A stretch of 37,061 nucleotides of DNA from Tannerellaceae bacterium (GTDB lineage Bacteria; Bacteroidota; Bacteroidia; Bacteroidales; Tannerellaceae), in assembly GCA_021204405.1 (NCBI GenBank), contig JAJPZJ010000096.1, forward strand, positions 1-37,061, read 5' to 3'. Each line of letters begins with the position of its first letter. Position 1 is the first letter of the stretch. The position numbers were made by a program, and so were the translations under genes. The notes below the pieces were generated by a model. That model made no database searches. It had not been told where the DNA came from and was given only the letters and a program-made list of their open reading frames with translations. Below, piece after piece: positions 28,309 through 37,061 of this stretch.

Positions 28309-28582
28309 AAGTATATTATTAAATTTATTTTTTGAGTAAAGATACTGTTCTCTCTTCTCTTTAACCAGCTTAATTCAAGCATTTTTACTGATCAGCGTAA
28401 TAGCTCTTATTAATGAAGACGATCCAGCAAAAAAGATATTTTAAAAAGAAGAAAAAAAAATCAGGAATAACAGCGCTGTATATTTTAGGTAAATCGGTAG
28501 AGATTGTATATTTTTGTTAGGTGTTGAAGATTTTCTTCTTCCATACTTAGTAATATATAATACTAACTTAAAAACCAATATC
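28309..28582. other. Divergent intergenic region ahead of ferritin
   Basis: AT-rich spacer of 274 bp between the His-rich membrane protein (minus) and ferritin (plus). On the plus strand TATTTTTG (28509-28516) is a TAnnTTTG -7 match, about 67 bases before the ferritin ATG. On the minus strand TATCTTTA (28337-28344) is a near match for the membrane protein. Confidence 0.45.
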
Positions 28583-29114
28583 ATGATTAGTAAAAAAATA
28601 GAACAGGCACTGAATGCGCAGATAAATGCTGAATTATGGTCGGCATACCTTTACCTTTCCATGTCCATACCTTTACCTTTCCATGTCTGTTAATTTTTCG
28701 GTAAAAGGCCAGCCCGGCTTTGCCAACTGGATGAGCATCCAATTTAAAGAAGAACAGGATCATGCTATGAAATTTATAAACTATCTTTTGTCGCGTGGCG
28801 GAACTCCTTTACTTAAACCTATTGAAGAAGTAAAAACAGAGTGGGCAACTCCATTGGAAGCTTTTGAAGATACACTGGAATATGAGCAAAAAGTAACTGC
28901 CATGATCAATGAGCTATATTCAATCGCACTGGAAGAGAAAGATTATGCTACACAGTCTATGTTGAAATGGTTTATCGACGAACAGGTTGAAGAGGAGGAA
29001 ACAGCGCAGGGTATTATTGATGCCTTGAAGATGATAAAAGATAATGGTTTTGGAATCTATACATTAGATAAAGAATTAGCTAGCCGGACTTATACTCCAC
29101 TGGCTGCTGAATAA
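28583..29114 (+). pseudogene. ftnA: Ferritin, disrupted by a 22-bp tandem duplication
   Basis: A non-haem ferritin of the bacterial FtnA type, which oxidises and stores iron in a 24-mer. The N-terminus ISKKIEQALNAQINAELWSA carries the first ferroxidase Glu. KEEQDHAMKF supplies the Glu-x-x-His pair, and EQKVTAMI and EQVEEEE the later ligands. A 22-bp tandem duplication (28644-28687) shifts the frame after SAYLYLSMS and causes a stop a few codons later. Deleting one copy restores exactly 170 codons (169 residues) ending PLAAE. The downstream frame could only be made by internal initiation, lacking helix A. Single gene with its own promoter. Confidence 0.92.
28644..28687. repeat. Perfect 22-bp tandem duplication inside ferritin
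   Basis: CATACCTTTACCTTTCCATG plus TC, repeated exactly at 28644-28665 and 28666-28687. As 22 is not a multiple of three, this is the frame-breaking event. Confidence 0.97.
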
Positions 29115-29160
29115 ATAGAAATCTGATAAAACGAAGCTAAATGTCTCAAAGGTCCTGATA

Positions 29161-29281
29161 GTTCCCTACGAAAGTGGGGACGTAAGGCAGTCTTAGCCAA
29201 TCGCACAGGAACAGACGGTATAAGTTACAAAAAGATAGATACCTGCCTGTTCTTTTGCGATCCCGGATCAAGTCCGGGAAC
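29161..29281. repeat. REP-like doublet
   Basis: GTTCCCTACGAAAGTGGGGA at the left and GCGATCCCGGATCAAGTCCGGGAAC at the right, arranged as in the other doublets, with an inner partial inverted repeat (GGAACAGACGGTAT / ATACCTGCCTGTTC). A small insertion makes it longer than the other copies. Confidence 0.7.
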
Positions 29282-29447
29282 ACGTTGTTCATTTACTTTT
29301 CTGTAAAGTGTAGTTTTGAGACAGCCTCTTCGCTCGCCGGAGGGAATATATGATCCAGTATTGACCGGAAGTTTTTGAGTCCCGAAGGGACGGCTTATCC
29401 TAGCCCAGTACGCAGTGCTGGGTGGTTGGTATTTTGTTTTTCTGAGT

Positions 29448-29456
29448 CCTGTAGGG
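29448..29456. repeat. Target-site duplication, left copy
   Basis: CCTGTAGGG directly left of the IS; the identical 9-mer follows the other end at 30968-30976. The boundary could shift by one or two bases because the flanking bases are shared with the terminal repeat. Confidence 0.8.
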
Positions 29457-30967
29457 TAGGGTGCTCAGAATTTGTTTTCTAATATTCTCTATGCTGCTAA
29501 TATTCGATTTCTTTTATGTGCTTGATTTATGGAAAGAGTTTTCTCTTTCCATCGTTTAATATCTTCTAAGGATACCTCTTGTAGTACCTGTTTGAAGTCC
29601 TTTGATTTCATAGTTGTCTTTTTAGTTAAAAGAGGAAGTAAAAGTATAGATTGGGTAACTCCATACAGTGGATTGGCAGCTTTGCGTCTTTTATACACAG
29701 AAAAAAGAGATTCTACAATATCGGAAGACAGATGTAAGGGCAGGTTGTTTTGGGGGAATTTAGGCTTCTGCATACTGAGATAATCATCTATTAAAGAAGC
29801 TAATTTTCTTTGTCTATGCGTTTTTCCTGCCAAATGTAAGCGAAGTCTTTGTTGCTCTTGTGTAAGAATCTTGTTATTTAACCCATCTTTTTTAAGTCTA
29901 TGATTTATTTGGTCTACCACAGTAAATGATTCCTCCAGTTCATCGATTAAAGAGCTGTACTGCCCTATAAAAAGAAACAGGGCTTTTTCCGGTCCTAGTT
30001 TATGCATATTTTCTTTGATTCTTGAAGACCATTTAATCACTTCTCTAAGATTCATAAAACGAGCAATGGTTCGCTGGCAAGGAGGTAGTAAATAAGCCAT
30101 AGGAGTCATAATGTATTTAAGTCTAAGGGCTGAGAGTTTTTTCATATGTTCTTTAAAATCAGCTTCTTCTTTGTAAGTCTTTTCCAGGCACAAGGCCAGT
30201 GTATGACCTACATCGGGTACATGGTCACAATCAAGAAGACCAATGGCTTTCTTTAGTTTTGTATCGTTATCACTCAGTATATAGGATGGCCGTGAAGAGA
30301 ATCCACACAGACTCTTCTCTACAACCTGAGTAATAGAGTCGCTATCCCATTTTTCTTTGACACTTATATCCAGAATCTGTACATCCTTGCATAGCTATGG
30401 CAAGGTTGGTTTCCTTGTGGGCTTTTACACCAAGAGTTAATAACAGACGTTCACTTCCAACCAGCATACTCTCATCAAAAATAAGAGCATATTCATCTTT
30501 TGAGGTTTTTATTTGAGGGTCTTTATATATTTATAACCACTTTTTTGTATCCACGATGAAATTGTGTTAGCACAAGGAATACGAGGTAAATTCCACTCTA
30601 ATAGATCATTAAGAACAGATATGATTTTGCTCACTGAACGAAAGCCACAAAAACTTTCTATATAAAGACGACTACTTAAATGGACTATAAATTCATCGTA
30701 GCTATGATGTCTAATACTTCCTCTATAGATTTTACCTCCTTGGGTAAGTTTTTTTTAATTCTTTATTTTCCTTGCTCAATTCCTTGTTTTTATCTTTTGA
30801 TGCGGTTAGTTTTTTCTCTAAAGCGCATAACTTATGCTCTATAGAGCTCAATTTCTTCTCTAATTCTTTCTCCCCTTTACTCTTTCTTTCTATTTGATAA
30901 TAACCTGATTAGACTACAAATATCAGGCTTTTTTTACAATTCATCAAATTAAATTCTGAGCACCCTA
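29457..30967 (-). mobile_element. Insertion sequence of 1.5 kb with 17-bp terminal inverted repeats
   Basis: The ends are TAGGGTGCTCAGAATTT (29457-29473) and its exact complement (30951-30967), flanked by 9-bp direct repeats CCTGTAGGG. A single transposase gene, now broken, fills it on the minus strand. I cannot assign the IS family with confidence. Confidence 0.88.
29489..30890 (-). pseudogene. Transposase of the 1.5-kb IS (probable DDE type), frameshifted
   Basis: Reading from about 30890 on the minus strand, a Lys/Glu-rich coiled coil (KKLTASKDKNKELSKENKEL) is followed, across frame changes, by ISVLNDLLEWNLPRIPCANT. Then come ALIFDESMLVGSERLLLTLG (first Asp candidate), SYILSDNDTKLKKAIG with VGHTLA (second Asp), and LHLSSDIVESLFSVYKRRK (Glu candidate). 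The last 234 residues (29489-30193) are one open frame. At least three frameshifts are visible, near 30735, 30530 and 30390. D/D/E spacing and position within inverted repeats identify it as a transposase, although I do not recognise its IS family. Confidence 0.75.
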
Positions 30968-30976
30968 CCTGTAGGG
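30968..30976. repeat. Target-site duplication, right copy
   Basis: CCTGTAGGG directly right of the IS, identical to 29448-29456. Confidence 0.8.
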
Positions 30977-31255
30977 ACGACATATCAGAAATATGGATCT
31001 TAATACTATTTTTATGCCGTGCTTTGGCTAAGGCCGACCTACGGTTCAGCACTCCGGTATTACTCCATTCTTACTACCCAGGGCATTGTCCAGGGCTAGG
31101 ATAAGCCATCCCTTCTGGACTCAAAAATGCCTAATCACGGCTCCTGACACCCGGCAGGCGAGGGTCAGGAGCCGTAGGTCGGCCTTAACCCAATCCCCTT
31201 CGGCGGAAGTAAGTACTCACCTGGTAGATACCGTCTTTATAGCACTCCGGAAAAT
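30977..31255. other. Gene-free, hairpin-rich region
   Basis: It holds the right part of the palindromic element and a second set of inverted repeats: TAAGGCCGACCTACGG near 31029 is complementary to CCGTAGGTCGGCCTTA near 31170. An 11-bp stem CGGCTCCTGAC (31139-31149) / GTCAGGAGCCG lies between. No gene seen. Confidence 0.55.
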
Positions 31256-31870
31256 CTAATCCAGATAAACCTCTTCCTGTTGTTGGAAGAAACGTTGAAT
31301 CTGCTCCGGTAAAACGCGTTCCAGGGATAACTCCGGAAGTTGGTCTTTGGCGAAAAATCCTTTATCCAGAATATCGAAAGCGCTGGTAAATGTCCCACCG
31401 GTAATTTTACATAAAATGAAAAACTTATATACATAAAAGGGAATAGGAGGATGAGGGTGGCATTTCGTATCCATTACAGCCAGTAGTTTCATCGCTTCTA
31501 CATCTAATCCGGTTTCTTCTTTTACCTCTTTTACAGCTACCTCTTTGGGAGTATATCCAACATCGGCCCAACCACCGGGAAGCGACCAGCATCCGTCGTG
31601 CTTTTCTTTTACCAGTAGTATCTCCTTTTTTTCATTAAAAACGACAGCCCGGATATCTACTTTGGGAGTTACATATTCTTTCATAGGCGTGTAACATTCA
31701 CGAATGATATTTTCTTCTACTCCTGTAGAAAGTGCTATGAGCTTATCACTTATAGTGGTTAACTCCTCATATCTTTCGGTATCATATTCGCTTAGTGAAT
31801 AAGTAAGCCCGTTCTGGGCAAGTGCTCGGACCCGCTGGGCAAGGATAATAATTTCTTTATTGGGATTCAT
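31256..31870 (-). CDS. NUDIX hydrolase
   Basis: A 204-residue cytoplasmic NUDIX pyrophosphatase. Residues 1-60 form a helical N-terminal extension, and the NUDIX fold starts at VDIRAVVFNEKKEILLVKEK. The NUDIX box is GWADVGYTPKEVAVKEVKEE followed by TGL, matching GX5EX7REUXEEXGU except that Lys replaces the Arg. The extension is like that of ADP-ribose- or nucleotide-sugar-type NUDIX proteins; the substrate is not predictable. The frame is intact. Single gene, convergent to nothing and divergent from the heat shock gene. Confidence 0.92.
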   Translation of the reverse strand: MNPNKEIIILAQRVRALAQNGLTYSLSEYDTERYEELTTISDKLIALSTGVEENIIRECYTPMKEYVTPKVDIRAVVFNEKKEILLVKEKHDGCWSLPGGWADVGYTPKEVAVKEVKEETGLDVEAMKLLAVMDTKCHPHPPIPFYVYKFFILCKITGGTFTSAFDILDKGFFAKDQLPELSLERVLPEQIQRFFQQQEEVYLD

Positions 31871-31977
31871 ATCTTATGGGAATTATTTAGAATAGATTTT
31901 ATATTATACTAACGGATTACAGGATGTATTCGTATAAAATAATTAAATATAAGTTTAAGTGCTTTTAAATAGTTTCG

Positions 31978-32029
31978 GCTTCAAGAACAAAGCTCTTCTT
32001 TAAGCTTCAAGAACAAAGCTCTTCTTTAA
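31978..32029. repeat. Perfect 26-bp tandem duplication
   Basis: Copies at 31978-32003 and 32004-32029, starting GCTTCAAGAACAAAG and ending TCTTTAA. Intergenic, upstream of the small heat shock gene. Each copy has an internal inverted repeat (AAGAACAAAGCTCTT), so a hairpin may have helped its formation. Confidence 0.97.
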
Positions 32030-32095
32030 TATGTTAAGATACAACGAATAAATCGTTTAAAAGAATGTTTAATTAAAAGAATGGGAGGATTTTAT

Positions 32096-32523
32096 ATGAA
32101 ACCGATGAGAAGAAATCAGCATTGGCTACCGGATGTGTTTAACGATATGTTTTATAACGACTGGATGTTTAAATCAAATGCGACCTCTCCGGCTGTAATA
32201 TTATCGAAACAGGTAATGAATACAAAGTGGAAGTAGCTACTCCGGGATTGGCTAAAGAAGATTTCAATATAAAGATTGATGATGACAACAACCTGGTTGT
32301 CTCCATGGAGAAAAAAGAGGAAAATAAAACAGAAGGAGAAGATAAACGGTATCTGAGACAGGAATTTTCTTATAGTAAATTCCAGCAAACACTTGTTTTG
32401 CCTAAAAATGTGGATAAAGATAAGATCCAGGCAAAAGTCGAAAATGGGGTATTGAATATAACAATTCCTAAAATTGACGAAAATAGTGCTGCCAAAGCGG
32501 AAAAAACAATAGAGATCCAGTAA
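32096..32523 (+). pseudogene. Small heat shock protein (HSP20 / alpha-crystallin), frameshifted
   Basis: An ATP-independent chaperone. The start MKPMRRNQHWLPDVFNDMF is typical of Bacteroidales HSP20, and the alpha-crystallin domain runs from EYKVEVATPGLAKEDFNIKI to VENGVLNITIPK. One A is missing near 32195 (SPAV to NIIETGNEYKVEV); with it the protein has 142 residues. In the present frame a stop follows after about 45 residues. The start is chosen at 32096, about 10 bases after GGGAGGA, which resembles a ribosome binding site unusual for this window. Single gene followed by a REP-like doublet. Confidence 0.9.
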
Positions 32524-32563
32524 TAACCGACATCTGATGAGGCTATCTTAAAAGTCTTGATTA

Positions 32564-32662
32564 GTTCCCCGCGAAGGCGGGGACCGCACAGGAACAGCCG
32601 GTATAAGTTACAAAAAGATCGATACCGGCTGTTCCTGTGCGATCCCGGATCAAGTCCGGGAG
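32564..32662. repeat. REP-like doublet with long inner stem
   Basis: GTTCCCCGCGAAGGCGGGGA at the left and GATCCCGGATCAAGTCCGGG at the right. Between them GCACAGGAACAGCCGGTAT and its exact complement form a 19-bp stem around a 17-base loop. It lies between convergent HSP20 and TauE genes and could terminate both. Confidence 0.85.
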
Positions 32663-32714
32663 CATTTCATTTATTTACTTTTATGTAAAGTATATTTTTG
32701 ATACAGGCTCATTT

Positions 32715-33474
32715 TTATAGAAGAAGCCAGAGGGCCGAGAAGAGGGTAATAACAATAATAAAAAGCCGGTAACTCTTTTCCGGTAGTTTTTTTACAAACC
32801 AGATACCCAATAAAGTACCGGCTAAAATAAAAGGAATGGATACCAGACCCAAAAAAAAGCGAAGCCGTATTGATATTATTCCAGGCAAATACCTGCAAAG
32901 GCAATTTTAAATAATTAATTACCAGAAAAAACCAGGCACTTGTTCCCATAAAACTATATTTGGGGAGTTTCATGGAAAGGAGGTAAACGGCCATTACGGG
33001 TCCGGCCGCATTTCCGATCATGGTTGTAAATCCACCCAGCAGGCCAAACAAAGGTCCGTACCACCATTTATTTGTTACTTCTATATACTTACCCCCTTTC
33101 TCATTCGCCAGCATCACTCCCATTACAAATAATATGCAAATCCCCATTAAGGTACGGAATTGTTGTGGAGGAATGAATGTATCTACCAGTAAAGCCACGC
33201 CGAAGCCTGCCAGTGCAGCGGGTAAAAGTTTAAAAATATATTTCCATTCAGCCTGCCGGCGATAGTAAAATACAGCCACCAGGTCGGCAAAACATAGCAT
33301 AGGGAGGATAAGCCCGGTAGAAGGCTTGGCTCCGAAAGTAATAGCCATTAGCGGAATAGCCAGCATGGAAATACCTTGTATCCCTGTTTTTGACATACCG
33401 ATCAGCAGGGCACTGACAAATAAAATAGGCCAGTCTGCATCTCCTGTGATCCATGGTGATAAATCGGGTATCAT
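32715..33474 (-). pseudogene. TauE/SafE-family permease, frameshifted
   Basis: An inner-membrane permease of the sulfite exporter TauE/SafE family with about eight helices. ILFVSALLIGMSKTGIQGIS at the N-terminus and GPLFGLLGGFTTMIGNAAGP in the middle are the two family repeats. An A8 run (plus strand, near 32851-32858) has one base too many. Correcting it replaces the aberrant tail by LGLVSIPFILAGTLLGIWFV and a last helix ending LWLLL at 32715, total 252 residues. Family members export or import small organosulfur or carboxylate anions; the substrate here is unknown. The gene is convergent to HSP20 and divergent from the hybrid kinase. Confidence 0.88.
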
Positions 33475-33563
33475 CTGTTTATTTTACCGCAAAAGTAATC
33501 TTAATAGAGGGTTAAAACAAAATAATATCTCCGGATAGGGTAAAGTAGAATAGATTTTTAATG

Positions 33564-33571
33564 TATCTTTG
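33564..33571 (+). promoter_or_regulatory. -7 promoter motif for the hybrid kinase
   Basis: TATCTTTG, an exact TAnnTTTG match, 33 bases upstream of the kinase ATG. Confidence 0.6.
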
Positions 33572-33603
33572 AATGAATATCAATAATCTGCATAACTAAG
33601 TAC

Positions 33604-36127
33604 ATGTCACAGGAAAGCGGGCACATAACGTTTAAAGTCATTTCCGGATATATATTCCTGATAATCGCTGCCATCTGTTCAGTGGTTTATATTTTTAATA
33701 TAATAGAAGAAATTGCCGAAGAAGAGGACGTAGATAATAATTCCCGGTTGAAAGTTTATCTTGTAACCAATACCCTTTCCTTACTTTATGAAAGTGAAGC
33801 ACTGGGACAGTTGATAGGTACCAGTGGGAATGAAGACCTTTTCCGGTTTAACAGACCTTTGAATAAAGCCAGGCAAAATATGGACTCCCTGCGTACCTTG
33901 GTTACTGATTCTGCTTTATTATTAAAAATAGATACGGTACAGTTGCTGATTGAACAAAAACGATGGAATACCCGCCGGCTACTGGAGACCTGGAGTGATA
34001 CCAATACCGAGCGTTTATATGCAGAGAATATTGAGCGGGTAATAGCCATCCAGGATACTATTATTATTCAACAGGAAGAACCCAGGGATACCTTCGGGAT
34101 AGTTCCTATAGTAGAAATGATACAGGATACAGTGGTTGTACCGGGTAGGAGAAGGGGCTTTTTCCGGCGTCTGGCAGATGCATTCTCTCCTACTCATGGG
34201 GATACGACTGTGATTCTGAACACTACCAGGTATATTATTACGGATACACTGGATGTCTCCTACAACCCTACCGATACGATAGTCAGTGTATTGAAGAACC
34301 TACAGGACAGTGTGGCCGACCAACGTAAGCAATTGATAGACCAGCTGCTTGCCAGAGCTGCAAGTTTACGCTATAACAATAGTATGATTACCAGTAAGAT
34401 CAACCAGATCTTACGTGATATTGAAGAAGAAGAGAATCATGCCTCTTTTAGTAAAATGAGCCGGAAACAGGCTCTTCTGCGTGATACGTCTCAGTTGATT
34501 GCTACCATTGCTGTTTTTTCAGTGGTAGTTACTATTATTTCTAATCCTGATTATACGGGATATTTCCAGAAGTAAATATTATAGAAAGCAGTTGGAAAAG
34601 GCGAAACTATACGCCGAAAATTTATTACGTATTCGTGAAAAGCTGATGTTTACCATTAGTCACGATATTCGGGCTCCGTTGTCTTCTATATTAGGATATA
34701 TTGAATTATTACAGCAGCTCCAGCCAGGAGAGCGGCAACAATATTACCTGGAAAATATGACCAGTTCTTCCAACCATATTCTCTCACTGGTAAATGACCT
34801 GTTGGATTATCAACGGCTGGAATCCGGCCAGATGGAGATACAGACAGTACCTGTTAATATGGAAGACCTGTTCCGGGATATATATGATAGTTTTAAACCG
34901 TTGGCAGATGTAAAAGGACTTGATTTTTCCTGGAGTATTACTCAACCTGATGTCCGGCAGTTATATCCGGCAGATCCTATCCGCCTGCGGCAAATAGCAG
35001 GCAATCTATTATCAAATGCTATAAAATTCACTTTAAAAGACAAAGTAAAACTCATAGTTTTTATAGAAAGAAAACTGGCTAATCCATGGATGTTGACATT
35101 TCGGGTGAGTGATGAAGGTCCGGGGATTGAGAAAGCAGACCAGGAAAAGATTCTTGGAGAATTTACCCGCTTAGAGGGAGTACAGAAAGAAGAGGGATTT
35201 GGCTTGGGCCTTTCTATTACCAGTAAGCTGATAGAGTTAATGGGAGGGCATCTGAATATTTCGAGCCGGGCAGGAAAAGGGAGTGACTTTACTGTCGTTC
35301 TTCCTGTAGGAGAGCCGGTGGAAATGCCGGAAGTAATTCTTCATCCGGTAGCAGCACCTCACTCTTCTTCTGCAATTACTTTATCTTCCGTCCGGGAAAT
35401 AAATTGTCTGATTATTGATGATGACCCTGTACAGCATATGCTGGTAGAAGAAATATTGAAGCAGGCAGCTATTGAAACGGCATCCTGTGACAATCCGGAA
35501 AGTGTTTTGGAGTTGTTAGGTTTGCAACCATTTAATATTGTTCTGACAGATATTCAGATGCCGGGAATGGATGGATTCCAGATATTGGAACTGATACGGA
35601 CTTCCGGCATACCAGGTACGGCTGATATTTCTGTTATAGCCCTCTCGGCAAATCAACAATACCCTGAATCTTATTATAAAAAGGCAGGGTTTGCCGGCTT
35701 TTTAAATAAACCCTTTTTAGCCAATGAACTGATCTCTTTATTAAATAAGTTGCTATCTTTGGAATTGGAGAGTAAAAGCAATCGGGCGCTGGATTTTACT
35801 TCGTTAACAGCTTTTGCAGAAGATGATAAAAAAGCCTCTGTTTCTATTTTAAAAACATTCAAAAAGGAAACAGTGAAGAACCTGGAACTTCTACGCCGTG
35901 CCAGGGAAGATGGGGATCCGGGAGTTGCCGGTGCAATTGCTCATAAATTAGTACCATACTGTACAATGCTTAAAGCTGCTTCGCTGGTCAACGTATTGAA
36001 AGCGTTGGAAGAGCAAGGTGCTATGCCGGCTGGTCAGGAATGGTTTGACCTCTTGTCGGAAGTAATAGCACGCATTGAAAAACTTCTTACGGAAATAGAT
36101 TCGGTGATATCTTCATATGGGGAATAA
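33604..36127 (+). pseudogene. Hybrid sensor histidine kinase (HK-REC-Hpt), frameshifted once
   Basis: An inner-membrane hybrid kinase of about 841 residues. Helix 1 lies at residues 16-36. A periplasmic region of about 270 residues contains repeated DT(I/V)-rich stretches and no family I recognise. Helix 2 is at about 300-325. The kinase core has the phospho-His in MFTISHDIRAPLSSILGYIE and the N box GNLLSNAIKF, followed by DEGPGI and GFGLGLSI for ATP. A receiver domain carries IIDDDP and VLTDIQMPGMDG with LNKPF. An Hpt domain is centred on IAHKLVPYC. A one-base loss near 34545, in helix 2, separates sensor and kinase: ...VVVTII continues in another frame as LILIIRDISRSKYYRKQL. The cytoplasmic part stays open and could still be made as a soluble fragment if it has a start. 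Confidence 0.9.
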
Positions 36128-36359
36128 TTGAGGAATGAGGCGGGGATTTTTCCACATATGCTACACTCTTCCACAGTTTTCGTTAAGTCTTTATTTCCTA
36201 AATTGAAAATCAGGTTTTAAGTTATTTATTTGATACTTATCCGTTTCCATTCTTTTGGATATCAGGATTACCATGCGTTTAAGATTTTGGCATACTATTA
36301 GTATTATATTATATGTCATATTAAAGCGTTTCTACATTTAAACCGTTAAAATTGCAATT

Positions 36360-36551
36360 ATGAAAAAGTTTTTAGTTTTTGTTATTACCCTTATGAGTTC
36401 AGCAACTATGTTTATCAATGCACAGGAGGTAAAGAAAGAGCAACAAGAAGATCAGACTAAAACCGAATGTGTAGAGAAAAAAGAAGAATGCTGTCAAAAG
36501 GAAGCTCAGAAAGAAGAATGTAAACAAGAAGAAAAAGATAATCAGAATTGA
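36360..36551 (+). CDS. Small secreted Cys/Glu/Lys-rich peptide
   Basis: A 63-residue peptide with a signal sequence (MKKFLVFVITLMSSATMFINAQ, cleaved near residue 21). The mature part of about 42 residues consists almost only of Glu, Lys, Gln, Asp, Asn, Thr, Val and Ala, plus four Cys in VECC-like contexts (TECVEKKEECCQKEAQKEEC). I recognise no family. The Cys/acidic pattern would suit metal binding or disulfide bonding in the periplasm. Its own terminator follows at 36586, so it is a complete monocistronic unit. The frame is intact in a region where most genes are broken. Confidence 0.7.
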   Translation: MKKFLVFVITLMSSATMFINAQEVKKEQQEDQTKTECVEKKEECCQKEAQKEECKQEEKDNQN

Positions 36552-36585
36552 TTATAAGTTATATTCTTTTTGAGGCTTACAAAAT

Positions 36586-36617
36586 AAAAAGGTATCTGAA
36601 TATTCAGATACCTTTTT
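36586..36617. terminator. Intrinsic terminator after the small secreted peptide
   Basis: Perfect palindrome: GGTATCTGAATATTCAGATACC (36591-36612), extended by A5 on the left and T5 on the right. Likely bidirectional. Confidence 0.88.
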
Positions 36618-37061
36618 ATTTTTATGGCTTAGCCATAAGGAATACGCTTATTGCAGATCATTGTTAAAAGTTGAGGCATTGCCGGTGGTTGTATGTTATC
36701 TTTAATCTTTTACCTAAAGGTTAAATCGTTTTGTAGATTGGATCATTCCATAGGTTGAAGCATCCTGAAGTTTCCCTGTAAGGGATTAAGGGGATTACCG
36801 TTAAGATTGCTAGTGCCATCAGTGTGGCACTCCTGTGCACTGTGCATGTCACTCTTGTGCCACCAGCATGGCACAAGAGTGCCTTAATAAGGTCAGAGGT
36901 GTGCCGTGTACCAGATAGTAGGGGTAGCCGGTCAGTTTTTATATGGAAGTCCGGAATTATTGGGATATTAGATGGAAAGCCGAATTTGCTTTTTCTGTTG
37001 TACATAATTTTAATGATTATCCGCATAATGTCCTATTATAAATTCTGGATTTGAAGTCGGA
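36618..37061. other. Gene-free right edge of the window
   Basis: About 440 bp with no convincing gene. The only structure is a cluster of GTGGCAC/GTGCCAC motifs at about 36808-36885, including a perfect 13-bp stem (36850-36862 with 36869-36881). The open frames crossing it on either strand have no recognisable protein. Confidence 0.5.

Larger units (their letters stand above)
29372..31127. repeat. Palindromic (MITE-like) element split by an insertion sequence
   Basis: 35-bp terminal inverted repeats match at 33 of 35 positions: 29372-29406 (TTTTTGAGTCC...ATCCTAGCCC) against the complement of 31093-31127. Removing the IS and one copy of its target duplication leaves an element of about 236 bp with no coding capacity. 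Confidence 0.75.

Noticed and set aside
36721..37026. Minus-strand open frame of 101 residues at the right edge
   Set aside because: It passes through the GTGGCAC hairpin cluster, has no recognisable motif, and its composition is not protein-like.

Overview
The window looks like a chromosomal segment of a Bacteroidales (Bacteroidota) bacterium. The evidence is a Bacteroidales-type V-ATPase operon (E, DUF2764, A, B, D, I, K), GH92 alpha-mannosidases, an AraC regulator with a FucP-like sugar transporter, an M56/BlaI pair, and promoters matching the Bacteroides -7 motif TAnnTTTG. Shine-Dalgarno sites are mostly absent. There is no rRNA, tRNA or CRISPR array that I can see.

Layout. 0.1-7.6 kb: a divergent AraC regulator and a mannose-use cluster (long mannose-6-phosphate isomerase, ROK kinase, GH92 no. 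1, sugar MFS permease). 8.2-12.9 kb: two more GH92 genes in tandem. 13.1-14.5 kb: a decayed IS110-family element with a structured leader. 14.5-17.4 kb: palindromic repeats, a DUF1080 lipoprotein, an unknown pseudogene fused to an IS3-family remnant, and a CsbD-like gene. 17.8-25.45 kb: the complete V-ATPase operon, bounded by a promoter and a terminator. 25.5-28.3 kb: BlaI repressor, M56 sensor peptidase, then a convergent sigma factor and His-rich membrane protein. 28.6-31.2 kb: ferritin, then an insertion sequence nested in a palindromic repeat. 31.2-36.6 kb: NUDIX hydrolase, small heat shock protein, TauE/SafE permease, hybrid histidine kinase and a small secreted Cys/Glu/Lys-rich peptide.

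The most striking property is selective gene decay. Almost every metabolic, stress or sensory gene carries a one-base indel in a mononucleotide run, an in-frame stop, a lost start codon or a short tandem duplication. All seven V-ATPase genes (7.4 kb) are open and correctly spaced. This suggests ongoing erosion under relaxed selection, as in host-restricted symbionts, with the ion-pumping ATPase kept. Uncorrected sequencing error is the main alternative.

Functionally, the left half would remove terminal mannose from host or fungal glycans (GH92), import it (MFS), phosphorylate it (ROK) and convert mannose-6-phosphate to fructose-6-phosphate (ManA) under AraC control. Two of the three GH92 enzymes have Gln where the usual general-acid Glu is expected. 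In a characterised relative this goes with cleavage of mannose-1-phospho-6-mannose caps, which would fit the neighbouring mannose-6-phosphate isomerase. Intergenic space is full of roughly 100-bp REP-like doublets and roughly 240-bp palindromic elements.
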